Shown: piece after piece, positions 13,006 to 25,879 of the stretch | Position numbering within the stretch: position 1 is the stretch's first letter | How the letters are laid out: every line of letters starts with the position of its first letter | NCBI RefSeq assembly: GCF_932526225.1 | Contig: NC_064034.1 | Location: 21,295,747 to 21,355,746, forward strand | Direction: 5' to 3' | DNA: 60,000 nt | Origin: Nematostella vectensis | Lineage: Eukaryota > Cnidaria > Anthozoa > Actiniaria > Edwardsiidae | Program-made: the position numbers and the translations under genes | The notes under the pieces: generated by a model | What the model saw: the letters and a program-made list of their open reading frames with translations, nothing else | The model's database searches: none | What the model was told of the DNA's origin: nothing

Positions 13006-16000
13006 ATGTTCGCCGGCCACATTGGGATATGTTATGAAGAAGCAACTTGTGCTGCTCATGTCCCATGCACGATAAACAACAGCCCTCACTCACGTCTGAA
13101 CAAGCAACCTATTCCAAGTCATTTTTATCCGGTATTTGACAAGATTGGGCTAACAGTGGCAAGATACCAGCCTGGTACTCGGTGGTGTTACCGGTGCAAG
13201 TTGCTCGCCTATAAGAAATTTGAAAGCCGTCCTCAAACAAGTAGAAAACCAGTCGAGGTAAGTGTATATTTTTATTCGGGAAAACAACCACTCCTCTGCA
13301 GTGCCTCTTCGCTGTAAATTGCTATGTATTTCTCCCTGTATTTTCAATCTGTTTAACAAAATATAAAAACGAGTACATAGAAAAGGCTTGAACATTCTTT
13401 CGTTCTTTTTATTAGGAAAAAGCAAATAGTAGTACATCCGCCATCAGCACAGAACAACAACTACAAAAGGTTTGTTTATTTGTACATTCTGAAGAAACAC
13501 ACAAATTATCTATAAAATTCAGTTCGCCTTTCTTTTTGTTTTTGTGGGAAAAAATACTTTATCAATTATTGAGAAGTAGTAGTGCAAACAATATTTTTGT
13601 ATTTGTTGAAAAAGTAATATTTTTTTTTACAATTTGTAAAAATTCTGACAATTAAGCTTTTTGACAAGTTTTTTTTTGCACCAAGCCAATTCATATGAAA
13701 TTATTAATTTTCTATGAGAGAATGAAAGGAATTCCTTAATTTAGAATCTGTGGAATAGAATAAGACAAGAAACATTTTATTATTGAGGAGCTAGGGAGGG
13801 CTGGGATATTTAAGGCAATTTTTCAGAAATATCTTTGGACCCTCCCCTAATATCTAATAGAAAACCTTTGACTCCCCCTTAACAATAATTTAGAAAACAG
13901 GTATGACCCCTCCCCATTTGACCCACCCACAACAGAAAACCTGCACCCCAAAAGATGATACATTTTGCTAATTATTGTAATTTATTTTAGATAGTTTGTT
14001 TATTCTTATTTTGTTTTCCATTTTGACTGTTTTGTAAATTTCAGATATTTCAGTTTACGGGATCCCCTATTCTACACCTCCATGACAGTATGCAAGATAT
14101 ATCTATGTCAGCACCTACCATATTCCAACTGGATCAAACAAAGCAACAATTTGGAAGGCTGTTTTCAAGACTTGAAGCTCTAGCAGAAATATGTGACATT
14201 CATCTCCTGGAAACATGGAAAGAGCTGTTAATGGATAGTCAAGTATGGGACCAAATAAAGACAACAATCAAAGAACTTGATGAATTGGATGAAGGTACAG
14301 CTGTATGATCAAATATATCTGCATGCTCTAATATTTATAATAGCTTTATTGATCAGCACCGATGTGGCTGATCAGTGTTCAACCCCAGTGATGGATCAAG
14401 CCCAACTAAAACTGTGAATAATTTATTCAATAATTGCTATCAACAGGTAATTCACTGGGCCAACTAGTGCAACAATTTCAGATGGCTCTATACCATCATG
14501 CCCTCAGTAGTGAAGCTCCATTATGAGCCAGCAGCAATGAAAGCGTTCACACAAAAACACTCCTCAGGTCTGTTTGAAATGCTTTTAAGTTAAATAACAA
14601 GGGAGGACTCCAGACTCTCAGATGAACATCAAGCTGTACAGGAGCAAAGAACTGTTGTTCTCCTTCACACACTGGCATATTTCAGGTACCCTAAATGCTC
14701 CATTAAGACCCACCTCCCTAACCTCCAATTACTTTCCTTTCTAAAAAACCCTCTAGAGGCTAAATTTTGTAATAAGCTCCCCTTTCTATCTGCTCCAATT
14801 TCATAATTGGGCCTAGGTATGTTCAATATCATGCTTTATACTATAATTCAATGTATACTGTACAAGCTGCACCAGAACACTAGTGTTTTGTTCTTTTTTA
14901 AATGACACAAATTTATTTTACCAGGTCTCAGAAAACTTCCACCCTACAAAAGGATGAAGGGCTATTCCTACAACATCATGGTGCTTCTAGGACAGCAATC
15001 AATTCAGGAAGGATACTTGGTTTCAGTACAAGTCCTAGAAATATTGATTCTCACAAGAAAGCACTAATAACAAAATATCCAGACATACTGATGAGAAAGG
15101 TTATCCTGGCAACAGAGGTGAGATTAGTGTGGTACAAATTTTTAGTTTAGTAAATAGTGAATAAGAGAATAATAAGAACAATACTTGAGAATAAGCAAGA
15201 ACCATTTCAATTTAAACAAGCCAGTGGGATAACTGATGCTTAACTTTCTTTAAAATTTTCAGAAAGGATTCCTAATTGTACAACTGTTGGATGACTTCCA
15301 TAATATTTTGACTGTTAGACTACCAACAAATCTGAAGCTATCATTAGCTACGCACATGGCTAGTGGCCTACTGGACATCCATCCTTCAATTCCTGCTGTT
15401 CCTATTCCTACAAGAGATACAAGACACAGCCGAGTGATTGTGAAGATAGGGAATGAAAATAAAATTTGCAGAGGAGGAATTGTTCTAGACTACATAAAAG
15501 AGTTGTTTCAAAGACCAGTGTTATCAAGAATGTACTTGGAAACAAATCACCAATGCATTTCACCAGAATACATCCAACAACAACTAAAGGAATTGAGGTA
15601 TTCTATGGATTTTAATGTAGTTATTTAAAGGTCAGCAATCCATATAAGAAAAATACTGTTTTCTCTTCTTAAAAAAATGTTTTAATATTGACACTTCCTA
15701 AATATTTTTCCAGGCACAATACTTTATTCCCCTATGTGGACCTCCCACCCAATAAATATGTACCTCTTACATTAGTTTGTGAAAGCCATATATTCATAAT
15801 GATTAATATCAATTTTACTTTTGTTTAGTGACTGCTATTACAAAAAAGGAGTAGAGTAAAATAAAAAAAAACAAATATAGAACATTAAATTTGCCAAATT
15901 ATCATTTTTTTTCTTTTTTTGGAGGGTTTATTCTGGGTTGTCGCACGATGAGCTCTGTACCCTTGAGTCTACTAATTTAATAGATGAGTTCGAGCAATCT

Positions 16001-19000
16001 TTGAAAAGTATGGAGGACTATAAATCAGCCATTGATCACATATTCCTGTGCTGTCCACAACTGGAACATTACTTGAAAAAAAATTGTAGTACCAGCACCC
16101 GGGGACTGGCCAACTTGGTTTTATCAAAAGAAACATTTGGATCTGACTTACCCAACAAGCCAAAGCCTTTTCGTGTCAGCCTGGTTATAACTGCTGTTTT
16201 TCTGGCGTGGGTCAAATTACGTGATAAAGTTCTCCTAAAATTCAAGCTCTGCAAGGACATAGAGTATGCTTCCATTCTGTTTCTTTTAGATGAAGTGGTT
16301 CCCATATCATTCTTCCACTATCCTGTTACATTCAGGTCTGGAGACATGGAATCATATATAACAATGATGTTAAAGTTATCTCTACTGTTTATAATCTGGA
16401 AAAGGCATCATTATGACAGATCAACACTCTCGATGCTTAGTGACTTTTCTTTTCACAAACAACATTTTTCACAGTACCATGAACTTAAAAGAAATGGATG
16501 GCTCTAATAACAGAAAAGAAAGTTGAAATCTGGCATAGTGTGCTACGCAACTTCATTTCAAGTTATGACAGTGCTAGTCAAATTAGGGACAAAGCCCTGT
16601 CATTTGCTGCATCAAAGACAGAACAGCTCTTTCATAACTATCTAACAACACCATACAGTAGAGGTTATTCTGAAAAAGACCTAAGTTTGGTGACTGGTAC
16701 AGCTGCTGATGCATTTTACTGAAAATCATCAAGCAAGTTGGTCAAAATCTGGGAAAAGCAAAGCAGGTATAGTAGACATCCATCCATCAATAAGTAATTT
16801 TTTATTACCTTGGTGCAGTGCAGTGCCTGAACAATGTTTTTTTTTATGCAGGGAAGCAGTAATACTTAAATACTTAAATACTTAAATAAATACTCCCTAT
16901 ACACATGTATATATAGCTTACGCTAGTAATGGGAGGGTTGGTCAGCTTTAAAGCCGGCGTAGGTGCGAAGGCACCTTTAGCTGCCTGATGGCCGGCAGAG
17001 CGGCTGTTTTAAATGCCTCTAGGGTTACTTGATTGACAACGTTACTGGGAAGTAAGTTCCAGATTCTTATAGCTCTTGGAAAAAAGGAATAATTATAGGA
17101 TAGAATATTAGACTGTAGTTGCAAAAAACTATGGTTATGCCTCCTAGTGACTCTATATGACGGTTGAGAAACAGAAATAGGGAGAGGGCAGGCCACAAGG
17201 TTGTTATAGAATTTAAACATTAGAACTGACTGGTGGAATAGTCTTCTAGTTTCAAGCGTATCCCATTTTAGTTGGTTCACAAGCTCTGTGGAGCTAGCTT
17301 GGAAAGTATAGTTGTTTGTTACAAATCTGGCTGCGTTCTTTTGTACCTGTTCTAATCTATTTACGTCTGTGTCTGTATAAGGGCTCCATGCCGCTGAGGC
17401 ATATTCCAGTGATGGTCGTACGAGCGATAAATAAGCACGTTCTTTTACTGCAGGCTCGCAGGGTTTCAAAGTTCTTCTAATCGCGCCGAGGGTTTTGTTA
17501 GCCTTCGTCGCTATTTTGGAACAGTGGGGGCCCCAGCGTAGTTGTTTATTGCATCTTACTCCAAGATAGTCTTGGTCTGCCACTTGAGTAAAGGGCTTCG
17601 CGCCTGCAGTATACACGTATGTTGATGGTTTTCTCTTCTTCGTTACTGATAGTAAGTAACATTTTGTCACATTAAATTCCATTTGCCATGCCGATGACCA
17701 TTTATAAACACCGTCCAGATCTTCTTGGAGTGCTGTATGGTCATTTGTTGTAGAGATTGGGCGATAAATGATCGTATCATCTGCGAAGATTCTGACCTGG
17801 GACTTCGATGCTTCACAGATGTCATTTATATACAGTAGGAACAGAGTTGGTCCCAGAAATAGTGATTAGTCGAGCACTTGATCATAGCCTCAACTTATTT
17901 TCTTTTTCATGACTAACAATTGTGTCTATTTTTTTACATTTAAGGTTCCACAAGAAACAAATGCAGGGGGCAGTCTAAAGGAGACATGAAATTTTTTCTT
18001 CCTACCTTTGACACCACCATTACTTCAAAAGCAATGCCCCTTGGCTACTCATTCATAAAAGAAGACCCTTCCACAATACCTGATCCTAAATTAATCTGTG
18101 ACTACAAAAACTGCACGCAATTATCAACAACCAATGTTAATCGCCTTAACTGTTTTCACACATCTCACAATTTTTGTTTAGAAGAAGCTGGAGACCAGTG
18201 TCCAATCTGTTCCCCTCACCTTGCTGAAAAAATTGCAGAAATCTGTTCAGCATTTAATGAAAGCTTGTTGAAACCAACAGAAAAATCTACTAGAACCCCA
18301 CAAAGCAATCAAGAACCTGGTAGTAATGATGAGAATGACAGCATTAATGTCAAAAGAAATTGTGACCCTGAATACTATGACTCTGCACAATGGGAATCCC
18401 ACATTGACAGCGAGTTAAATTCATTTGTTGTTGCACAACCACAACTGCGACACAATGTTCCCGATCACCAGGCTGCACCTTCACAGGCAATTAACATCCA
18501 AGTTACCACTCATCCAGTTGGTTCATCTACATTTTGGTTCTTTCCTCCTTACATATCACAGTCAACTCTACTTGGAAGAAATGGGTCTAATGCATGTACT
18601 TTTATCTCACTAATTTTGGCCCATTCATATATCACTTCTGCAAACCAAACCAGTATACAGCTCAGCCGTGGTCCTCCCATAAACCCTCATTGGCTTTCAA
18701 TGATGTTATCTGCAATTGTTCGTGGCAAAAGCATATATGACACTGTGACAAATGGTTACGGGGCTCCATTCCTTAGTGTTGTTGAGGCAAAACCACATCT
18801 AGATTCAGTCATTGGGACTGTTTCTCTTGAAGACACCCTCGATCTGTCAATTACCTCAGCTAATCCACAGGTTCCTCAAAGTTCACTAGCATTTTATCTG
18901 CAAAGGCTTGATCGTAAACAGAACTTAGCAGCAATAGTCATAGCTAATGGAATGACAATATCTCTCGTCGGACACGATTCAAAGATCTATGTTCTAGATA

Positions 19001-19158
19001 GCCACCTACACTATGCACACGGCCATAACTTTGGAGCGATGATCGGAATGAGTCCCAAGGCTGACTTTGAAGACTTCCTCAGGAATATAAAGAAACTAAT
19101 CTCGCCCACATTTGATGTTTACTCACTGACATTTGTCTCGTTTTCACGGCAGCAGTAG
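13006..19158 (+). pseudogene. Eight-exon gene with RING-like finger and putative papain-like protease module; function unknown
   Basis: Family not recognised. Exons: 13006-13257, 13416-13469, 14045-14294, 14447-14685, 14925-15117, 15263-15597, 15925-16766 and 17945-19158. All seven introns have GT-AG ends and matching phases. Exon 1 has a WCYRC zinc-binding-like motif. Exon 6 has LLDDFHNI, which could supply acidic catalytic residues. Exon 7 has TEKKVEIWHSVLR. Exon 8 has a CxxxxC...CFHTSHNFC...CPIC pattern (RING-like or treble clef). It then has a C-terminal domain with GRNGSNACTFISL and, about 160 residues later, VLDSHLHYAHGHN; this Cys followed by Asp-Ser-His order is reminiscent of papain-like deubiquitinase folds. 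Lesions seen: a frameshift and a TAA in exon 4, and frameshifts near 16495 and 16712. The absence of a terminal repeat leaves open whether this is a transposon gene or a decaying host gene. Confidence 0.6.
16860..17863 (-). mobile_element. 5'-truncated LINE (CR1/L2/jockey group) in the last intron of the 13-19 kb gene
   Basis: Minus-strand reverse transcriptase C-terminal half. It begins at the LGPTLF-like motif near 17860 and continues through FADDTIIY (catalytic Asp pair). The long thumb and C-terminal region has LVRPSLEYASAAWSP and ends with NYSFFPRAIRIWNLLP. The uninterrupted frame from 17682 to 16948 is 244 residues, so the copy is not very old. The 3' end terminates in an 8-bp repeat tail (AAATACTT units, 16860-16892 on plus). 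There is no apurinic endonuclease or RT palm N-terminus, which is typical 5' truncation. It lies between exon 7 (ending 16766) and exon 8 (starting 17945) of the gene above and would be spliced out. Confidence 0.85.
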
Positions 19159-20105
19159 AACTTTTGAGTTTCGCGTGCCAGCAAATCCCACAAACGCCGT
19201 CAAACTTGAGGATTTTACCCTCGATCCAGCAAAAAACTTCCTGGAACCTTAACACGAGTACATTTTCTTGGTGTATGTGTAATTTTTTGCTCCCGTTAAG
19301 TCCATTTTGAGCCAAACGTTTGTGTTTATTGTAACAGTTTTGGGAAACTCGTGTTTCGTTCGCCATTTTGAATGACTCTTGTCTCGTGCATGCACAGTCG
19401 TTCTGCTGCGGTGTCAGTGGCCAGCGAGGTCGAGACAACGCTCTGGCCTCTCGAAGCGCAATTTCGACTTCTGCTATGTTCTAGGGATGATGACTCCGAA
19501 GCTTCAGATGACATTAGAATAATACACTATGGTTCAACCTCTTTTTTCTTCCTACTTACAATACTATAAAGCTGTGCTTACTTAAAAGGAGAACAAATGT
19601 AAACAACTGTACAGAAGCTATACCTGGGTGGACAAGCTGTAAATGTCTGGTGTTAAAAACAGTGAAAAAAACAATGGATGTAGAGTACACACGTACTACA
19701 CATATGTACATTCAAGAATACCATACAGATAAATACATATACTAAAAGGTGTAGATAAATACATATATATATTTACAAATACATGTATACTATACTAACA
19801 GGTATACAGACATTTAGGTATACCCACAGTTACATACACAATTGTTAACATGGTGGCATGCATGGCTACCTATGGTACCATGTGCTGGGGTGACCAATTT
19901 TCCCCTTAATCTTCTTCTGGGTTATTTTTTGTCTGTATGTAGAGTGGGGGAGAAATATATGTTAATGCGAAATCAATGTGTAATCATAACTAATGGTCAA
20001 TCGAACACAGCGAGAACAGATAGTAAGTAAGCACATGCTTAAGTGAAAACTACAATGTGAAATTAACCTAATATGAACGACATGTCAGCAATGTTGACAC
20101 ATACA
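19159..20105. other. Gene-free AT-rich stretch
   Basis: Downstream of the 13-19 kb gene. It holds low-complexity TACATA/ACATATAC repeats at about 19680-19830. No coding sequence was supported on either strand. Confidence 0.5.
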
Positions 20106-20890
20106 ATGTATGTATGAATGAATGAATTAATGGATAAATGATGTTTATTAATATCAGATGGAAACTAGATTAGTTTGAAAAATAGATAACATAACAGATA
20201 AAATGATATGTACAAACAAAATCTAGAATTTTCAGAAAATTATAATAGGAATAAGGTCATATAAAACATTGTTCACGTAAGACATCCCTGAAAGAGTCTA
20301 TTAATAATGTCACAGATCAGGTCCTATGGGGCATTGTCCCACAAATTGACACAACTGGGAATAAAGGTTTTTTGAAATCGCTTTATCCACCACTTAAATG
20401 TCTGGTATTGGAATGGATTGCGGAAATGGTGTGAGCCTTCTTTCCTGTCGGGCAACAAATCTCAAGTTTGTTGGATTCTTGCAGAATAACGTTTGAATGG
20501 CTTCTTACATTGAGTTAGTCTTCGCTGCTTGAGGGTGGATAGACTTGTCAGGGGAGGGCATCATTGTATGCCAAGCCTGGAAGGGCGATCTTTGGTGACC
20601 CACGTTGAGTGTTTTTAAGGTCTTCTGAAAGGTACTGAGGTAACGCAAATTGCCAGGCCTGGCAGGCGTACTCGAAAACCATTGCGTTTCATAGTGTTTC
20701 AGAGTGCGCAAAGCATACAACCGCTTCCCAGCTTTAGTGCATATTTCATTGATGTGGATGTGTTGTGTAGAGGTCAGGTTAGAAATACCCACGTCAAGAA
20801 GCTTGAAGTGGTTGATGACCTCAGATCATTTCAAGCCAAAGAAAGACTAAGACCATTATGGTTGTATGTAAACGATACACACGCGGAAAA
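20106..20890 (-). pseudogene. LINE reverse transcriptase C-terminal remnant
   Basis: Minus-strand translation, in broken frames, gives the usual late-RT blocks: INHFKLLDVGIS, KAGKRLYALRTLK and VFEYACQAWQ...LPQYLSED, then a PGLAYNDAL stretch. A short internal deletion joins RTLKHYET to the VFEYAC block. The copy has several stops and is inactive. Its 3' end is a GAATGAATGAAT-type tail (plus strand about 20106-20125) just before GTTTATT, the same arrangement as the other LINE ends in this window. Confidence 0.75.
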
Positions 20891-21729
20891 TGTACAAATA
20901 GCACCATTAAACTAAGTGTAGTAATATTATTATACACACTCTAGAATCTTAAATCGAAGTAGTATAAATCAGAGTAACTGGGGATTTGTATTATTGTAGG
21001 TGGAGGCTAAATAATTTACTAAAAGAAATGGATATATTCTGTCTAAACTAACAAAAACCTATGACTAAGATAACCTAACTAGTAATAGATGTAATAAAAA
21101 AATGAGAATGTTATAGGGTAGTAGGTAGTAGGTTGTATAATCTATGAAGGAAATCAGGCTGCTTCATCAAAATCGTGCGAAAAAAATAGGGGTCACCGTG
21201 CATTTTAATTAGATATGCGTCACGAAAGTCTTTAAACATTGCTGTGTCAGCAAAATCTAAATTTTATATATTTTCACTTGAAAATTTCACAAGAATTGTC
21301 AGATTTTTACTAAAAAACATTTCAGGTGTGATAATCGTGTAATCTAATCACATAAATATAAATATTTCCTATAAAACAAATGTATAAAAAGGGTTTATTT
21401 CCAGTTTGTGCTTATTTTACAGTGTGACGCGCGCTACCGTGGCCACCGAAAAACTTTTGAGAAAGTTGGTCAATCAGTGTCCGAGAAATGGGATTTTTGA
21501 TTGATAGGATCGTCTGTAGAATACCGAGACGTTTGCAGTTTTTCTCAGGCTTTGCCTAGGAAAAACCGCAGAGAAAACAATTTGCAATTAGCGTAATATG
21601 GGCGAGTCCGTAGCTGAAGCAGTTTTAAATATTGAGAGGAGAAAAAAAAATAAATAGGACTTTAAACAATTTTGAATACTTTATTTGCCGAGTTATTTGA
21701 CTTTTTACACATAGCCACAATCTGACATA
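20891..21729. other. Gene-free stretch with an imperfect hairpin
   Basis: No coding sequence recognised. An imperfect inverted repeat at 21535-21550 and 21554-21569 pairs 13 of 16 bases around a 3-base loop. The remainder is AT-rich. Confidence 0.45.
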
Positions 21730-22563
21730 CTAAAACGAATTTGCCTCATTGATGGCTGAAAGTCCAGCTATAGCAATTTTAGTTTCTTCACTGGCCAGAA
21801 GCGAACACTTTCGAAATGCCTTAGTTTGATTGAAACAGTATTCACAAGTATTTAGATGCGGACAGTATTGTGGCTGAAAAATCAAAGCTACAACAATGTC
21901 TGACAAAAGGTCTCTCGAGACTGGTTCAACACGGTGAGCATGATGAAAACCACAGTTGTCCATCACCACACAGTTACCGCGCTCGAGCAAAGAACTGCCG
22001 TCAGGGCGTTCAATGTCAACTGCTTCCTCGAAGAAATGAAGTAACTGTTAGCCATTGAGGGGCCGCCAATCACGTTGAACAGGTCTACACCTTTCAGAGA
22101 GTGAGAAGATTGATTGTATAGTTTGCATTGGAAGCATATCTCTGAAACTCGATTTCTGGCTCACCAACTGTAGCATTACCATAGACGCGATTCCCGTTGT
22201 AACAATAACACCAGACTCTCATAAAAAATGGGTTTGCTTGAAAATTAGATTGCTTGAAGATACTCTTTATGCTTGTTAATGTTCTGAGGAGTTTGTATCG
22301 CTGTCGGTGTTGATGTTAGTTTTTTTGCTCATGACAAGGATTTGTTTTATTCGTTTGCTTATTTGGGAAGTACTCTGTATATCGTGCTGGTTCACCTCGC
22401 CATCAAGTAACAGTCGAGTTTGGATTTCTGATGCATAAATGCTTGGTTTCTTTGTTTTTTTTTCTATAGAAATATATTCTTGAGACTTGTTCGTAGATCT
22501 TAGGCACGGGATAATTCGATCGAGGGATGGGTATGGAAAGGTTTGTTTGGTCATAGTGTTCAA
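21730..22563 (-). pseudogene. IS630/Tc1-type DDE transposase remnant
   Basis: The minus strand encodes, in shifted frames, an N-terminal helix-turn-helix-like section (PSIYASEIQTRLLLDGEV...STSQISKRIKQ, 22563-22276). A middle section (TVGEPEIEFQRYASNANYT) follows. The C-terminal DDE_3 core is 21990-21730, with VVMDNCGFHH (second catalytic Asp), IFQPQYCPHLNTCEYCF (E of the D-D-E/D pattern) and AINEANSF. The first catalytic Asp block is disrupted. The product of an intact relative would cut and paste DNA between TA dinucleotides. Frameshifts between 22276 and 21990 make this copy non-functional. No terminal repeats were found. Confidence 0.75.
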
Positions 22564-23109
22564 TCACATTTTGTACATAACCACGGCTTACTCTCAGCTG
22601 TATAGCTTTTGCCGTTTACCGCACTGAACTGGAGTTCTTTTGCCCGTTAGTGTAGTTGTTCCCGTGCTGGTTTGTACACAGGCTGATGTTTGCTAGAAGC
22701 AAATTAAATTCAAATATATAAAAATTACTGAATGTATAAATAAACACATCGAAAACTGTAAAAGCTTACATTAATTATATACTCTGTGCATTATTTCGTT
22801 TCTCCCTGTTCAGACTAGATCATAAATTGATCAGCCAAAGCCAAGCGTAATGACTCTAGTCGAGCCGTTAGAATGAATCCGGTTGAATTATGTTTTGAAG
22901 CGCTTTACATCATTAGTGGTCTTTACTTTAGCGCTCTTTCGAATTGCAACACATACTTTATTTAACTGGTAAAAGTTAAATCAAGTTAAATCAATCGACC
23001 TAGACTGGCTTAGTGGACTACATAAATTCCATTTACTTTATTTCAATACTGGACTATAAAGCAAATATACAGAGATATTTTATGGTCAGCTTTGCTATCC
23101 GTATTTTCG

Positions 23110-23586
23110 ATCTAACCTATCTCATAATAACCTATATGTACACAGAATAATAACCTGTCTGTATGTCGTACAATCTTTCTCCTTGATTTCGGCTGAGAAG
23201 ACCAGTCAAATATTGATGGCACAGATCCCCTCTTCAGCATTCGCCGTCCTGCATTATCAGGTGCAAGATAGTCCTCTTCACTAAAATGTCTAGAGCATAC
23301 TCTGGTACCACTGGAAATCTAACAACACAAACGAGACAGAAAGTCAATTTCCGAACAAAAAAAAACAACAAATAATTCTATAAAGTCGAAGTCTTTACCT
23401 TGAAACTTGGCCCTTCGTCTCTACGAATTTTTACAAGCCACTCCTTTCTGATTTCTTCGTCACTTGGTCTACTAGGTATTCTGTGAAACGTCAGCTCAGT
23501 GTTGTACCGAGAATCTCCAGTGCAACGAGAAACACAACAGTGAAAGCTTGTTGTCCTTCGACGAACAGCAGTTATATCAGGATTAC
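23110..23586 (-). CDS. THAP zinc-finger fragment, two exons
   Basis: Exon A (about 23586-23399) encodes CCVSRCTGDSRYN...LTFHRIPSRPSDEEIRKEW, the first half of a C2CH THAP DNA-binding domain. It ends at a GTAAAG donor. Exon B (from about 23318) resumes with TRVCSRHFSEEDYL, which gives the final Cys-x2-His, and RRMLKRGSVPSIFDW, the usual end of a THAP domain, then a basic tail and a stop near 23110. THAP domains occur in host transcription factors and in P-element, ISL2EU and Kolobok-type transposases. A LINE tail abuts the 5' side (23598 onward), so the true start and any further exons are cut off or displaced. Confidence 0.7.
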
Positions 23587-23597
23587 CTTCGGAAAGA

Positions 23598-24505
23598 GTA
23601 ATAATAATATAATAATAATAATCGTTTATTCATACTTTTGTAGCATAAGCTAAATTACAGTATGTCGGCCGATGCACACTACACTTAACAATGTATAAAT
23701 AAATACTGAAATAACTACTGGAAACGAATTGTGATAAAGTTATTATACCTTTCAGTTACACCAACTGATTTATCCAAACGGCTGCAACCCCCCCTTAGCG
23801 AATAACCATGGGCGACCTCAGTCCCAGATTGTATTATATATTTTATAGGCTCAGTGCATCTTGCTTTAGCTATGAATCGACGGCACAGTTCTGCTCTGCG
23901 GACTGTAAGTGAGTCCATTTTTGCTACTTTGAGCCCTGATTCATAGCTAAGGCAAGGGTAGATTATTCGAATAGCTTTTCGTTGTACTGTTTCGATAAGC
24001 TCTGCAAGGTACTCAGGAAGGGAGGCCCAGACAGGAGCAGCGTACTCAAGGACTGACCGAATTAACGAGCAATAGATAAGGACCATATCTGACTGCTGGA
24101 CACCTGCCTTCCTGAGTACCCTGAGGGCATAGAGGCGCTTGCTAGCCTTCTTAACAATGTGGTCAACGTGAACATTCCATGACAGATCTGCTGATATATG
24201 TACACCTAATAGCTTGTAATATTCAACTTTCTCAACAACTGCGCTCCCTAGGATTAATCTTTGGGGGACAGAAGGTTGGTACTTTAAGAAATTGATCTGA
24301 AGCTCTTTGCATTTCTTGGGGTTCAGACGCATTCCCCTTGATGACGCATATTCCTTGATATCATTAACAATAAATTGTATGTAACTGGGAGAGCATCTTG
24401 GAACAATTTCAAATACGGTGGTATCGTCAACATATTTAACTCTATTAGGCCACCTTGCAAGCATACGGTTGACTAAGATTGCAAACAAAAGCGGAGCCGA
24501 TTTCG
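23598..24505 (-). mobile_element. 5'-truncated CR1/L2-like LINE with intact RT C-terminal frame
   Basis: A 257-residue uninterrupted minus-strand frame (24488-23715) starts at the LLFAILVN block. It contains KYVDDTTVFE (catalytic YVDD), then LGVHISADLSWNVHVD, KKASKRLYALRVLRKAGV, SVLEYAAPVW and QRKAIRII. The 3' UTR ends in an (ATT)n tail (plus 23598-23622) next to GTTTATT. The frame is clean, which suggests recent insertion. The 5' end is lost within RT near 24505. It lies just upstream of the THAP fragment, in the same orientation. Confidence 0.85.
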
Positions 24506-25152
24506 TAAGAGAGATAAGTGATAGACGCTTTGCGTGCTTTATGTAACGTGAGTATACTATCTCTTAATGCACAAAATTTGTTCCCTTATCGGGTTGTAAA
24601 GATCTTGAAACTTGTATAAATCTTTTTAGATTATATGAAGAGTACATTGCAGTAATTTCCGATCATTACACGCAATAAAACAAGCTTTATAGGTGTTTTT
24701 TTTTATCTACACATGCCTTGACTGGCCGCCGTTTTGTCCGTGGCGGTAAGCGTCGGCCGTAAAAAAAAAGTCCAAAACGGCAGTTAAAATCCGCACTTCA
24801 GCCTAAATGAACTCCAAAACTATAGTTCACGAAGGTTATAACCAAGAACGGCAGATAACAGAGGGAATTAATCTTTTATAAAGCTCTAAGAACTGTTTGA
24901 AACCACACGTGCGTGTCGTCTCTTGACCTTTTGTTTACTGGAATGCTTGCAGTCCAGCGTGGCGTTGCTATGGGGTTTCTAAGCACGTGACCTCTAGCTG
25001 CAAAAGGCCTATTGACCAAGTCTATTAATTTTGAAAGGTTATATGTACTTTAATTCTTAATTCAGCAAGACGCCTTATTTGATCATTTACTGAAAATATT
25101 GTTTAAAATGGTTAAGATGTGATAAAATAGTTGAAAGTATAAAAGACGAGCA
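24506..25152. other. Gene-free stretch
   Basis: No coding sequence or repeat recognised. A GC-richer segment near 24720-24785 contains GGCCGCCGTTTTG and GTCGGCCG motifs without clear meaning. Confidence 0.45.
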
Positions 25153-25703
25153 CTACACGAAAACAATGTCCTCAGAGACAATGTGATCAGAGACAAACAG
25201 AGGAAAATTTGCAAATATTTCTATGCATGTAAGTTTAACGTGAATCTTATTTACATTGTCGTCAAGCATTGTACAATGACATGAAGTTGTATTCTTCATC
25301 CGTTTGAAGAGTGACAACATTGCTTGCGTATGCCAAAACAAGGGCGCTAGTGCTTTCTTGTATGCACTGGCGAGGGTGCGCGCCAGCAATAGTTGGCACC
25401 GACGTTAAGATCTTAGAAGTTTTGGAATCCCTGGTTGGAAGAATCTTTGAACAGAAGAGGTTGAGTTCCTTTTCAACCTTGCAGTAGAAAGAAGAGTTAG
25501 AGAGTTGACGCAAAGTTCCTTCCTTGTAGAGGCTGGTGTGCCAAACTATAACAGCACCACCCCTGTTTGCAGGGTTTAATAACCACACATCCTAGTGATC
25601 GTAGAGATCTTTGAGGGCTGCTTGTTAAGGGTATTACTATGCTGAAGGTGGTGTGACATTGTTTTTTTAAATGTCCTGGTGACATTTTCTTTCTTTTTAA
25701 CAA
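25153..25703 (-). pseudogene. Penelope-like element, N-terminal RT part, inverted
   Basis: The minus strand translates to NPANRGGAVIVWHTSLYKEG followed by LRQLSNSSFYCKVEKELN. This matches the conserved KPADKGG...V block that opens the reverse transcriptase of many Penelope-like elements in marine invertebrates. The reading breaks between frames near 25560. It faces away from the C-terminal part that starts about 180 bp to the right. Together the two look like one element with its 5' half flipped. Confidence 0.65.
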
Positions 25704-25879
25704 AATAATCGAAAGCTAAGAATTGACCCTTGTTAGTTTGCAGTGGGACTTTTGTCGACTAAGCATTTCAAAGTCATATTTATCGGCAGGATCATGTGAC
25801 AGAAAGCATCGATCTTAACTTGTCAGCGGAAAGAACCAGTGTCATTTTTAGCGGTTTAAACTGATCACATTTCTGAAGA

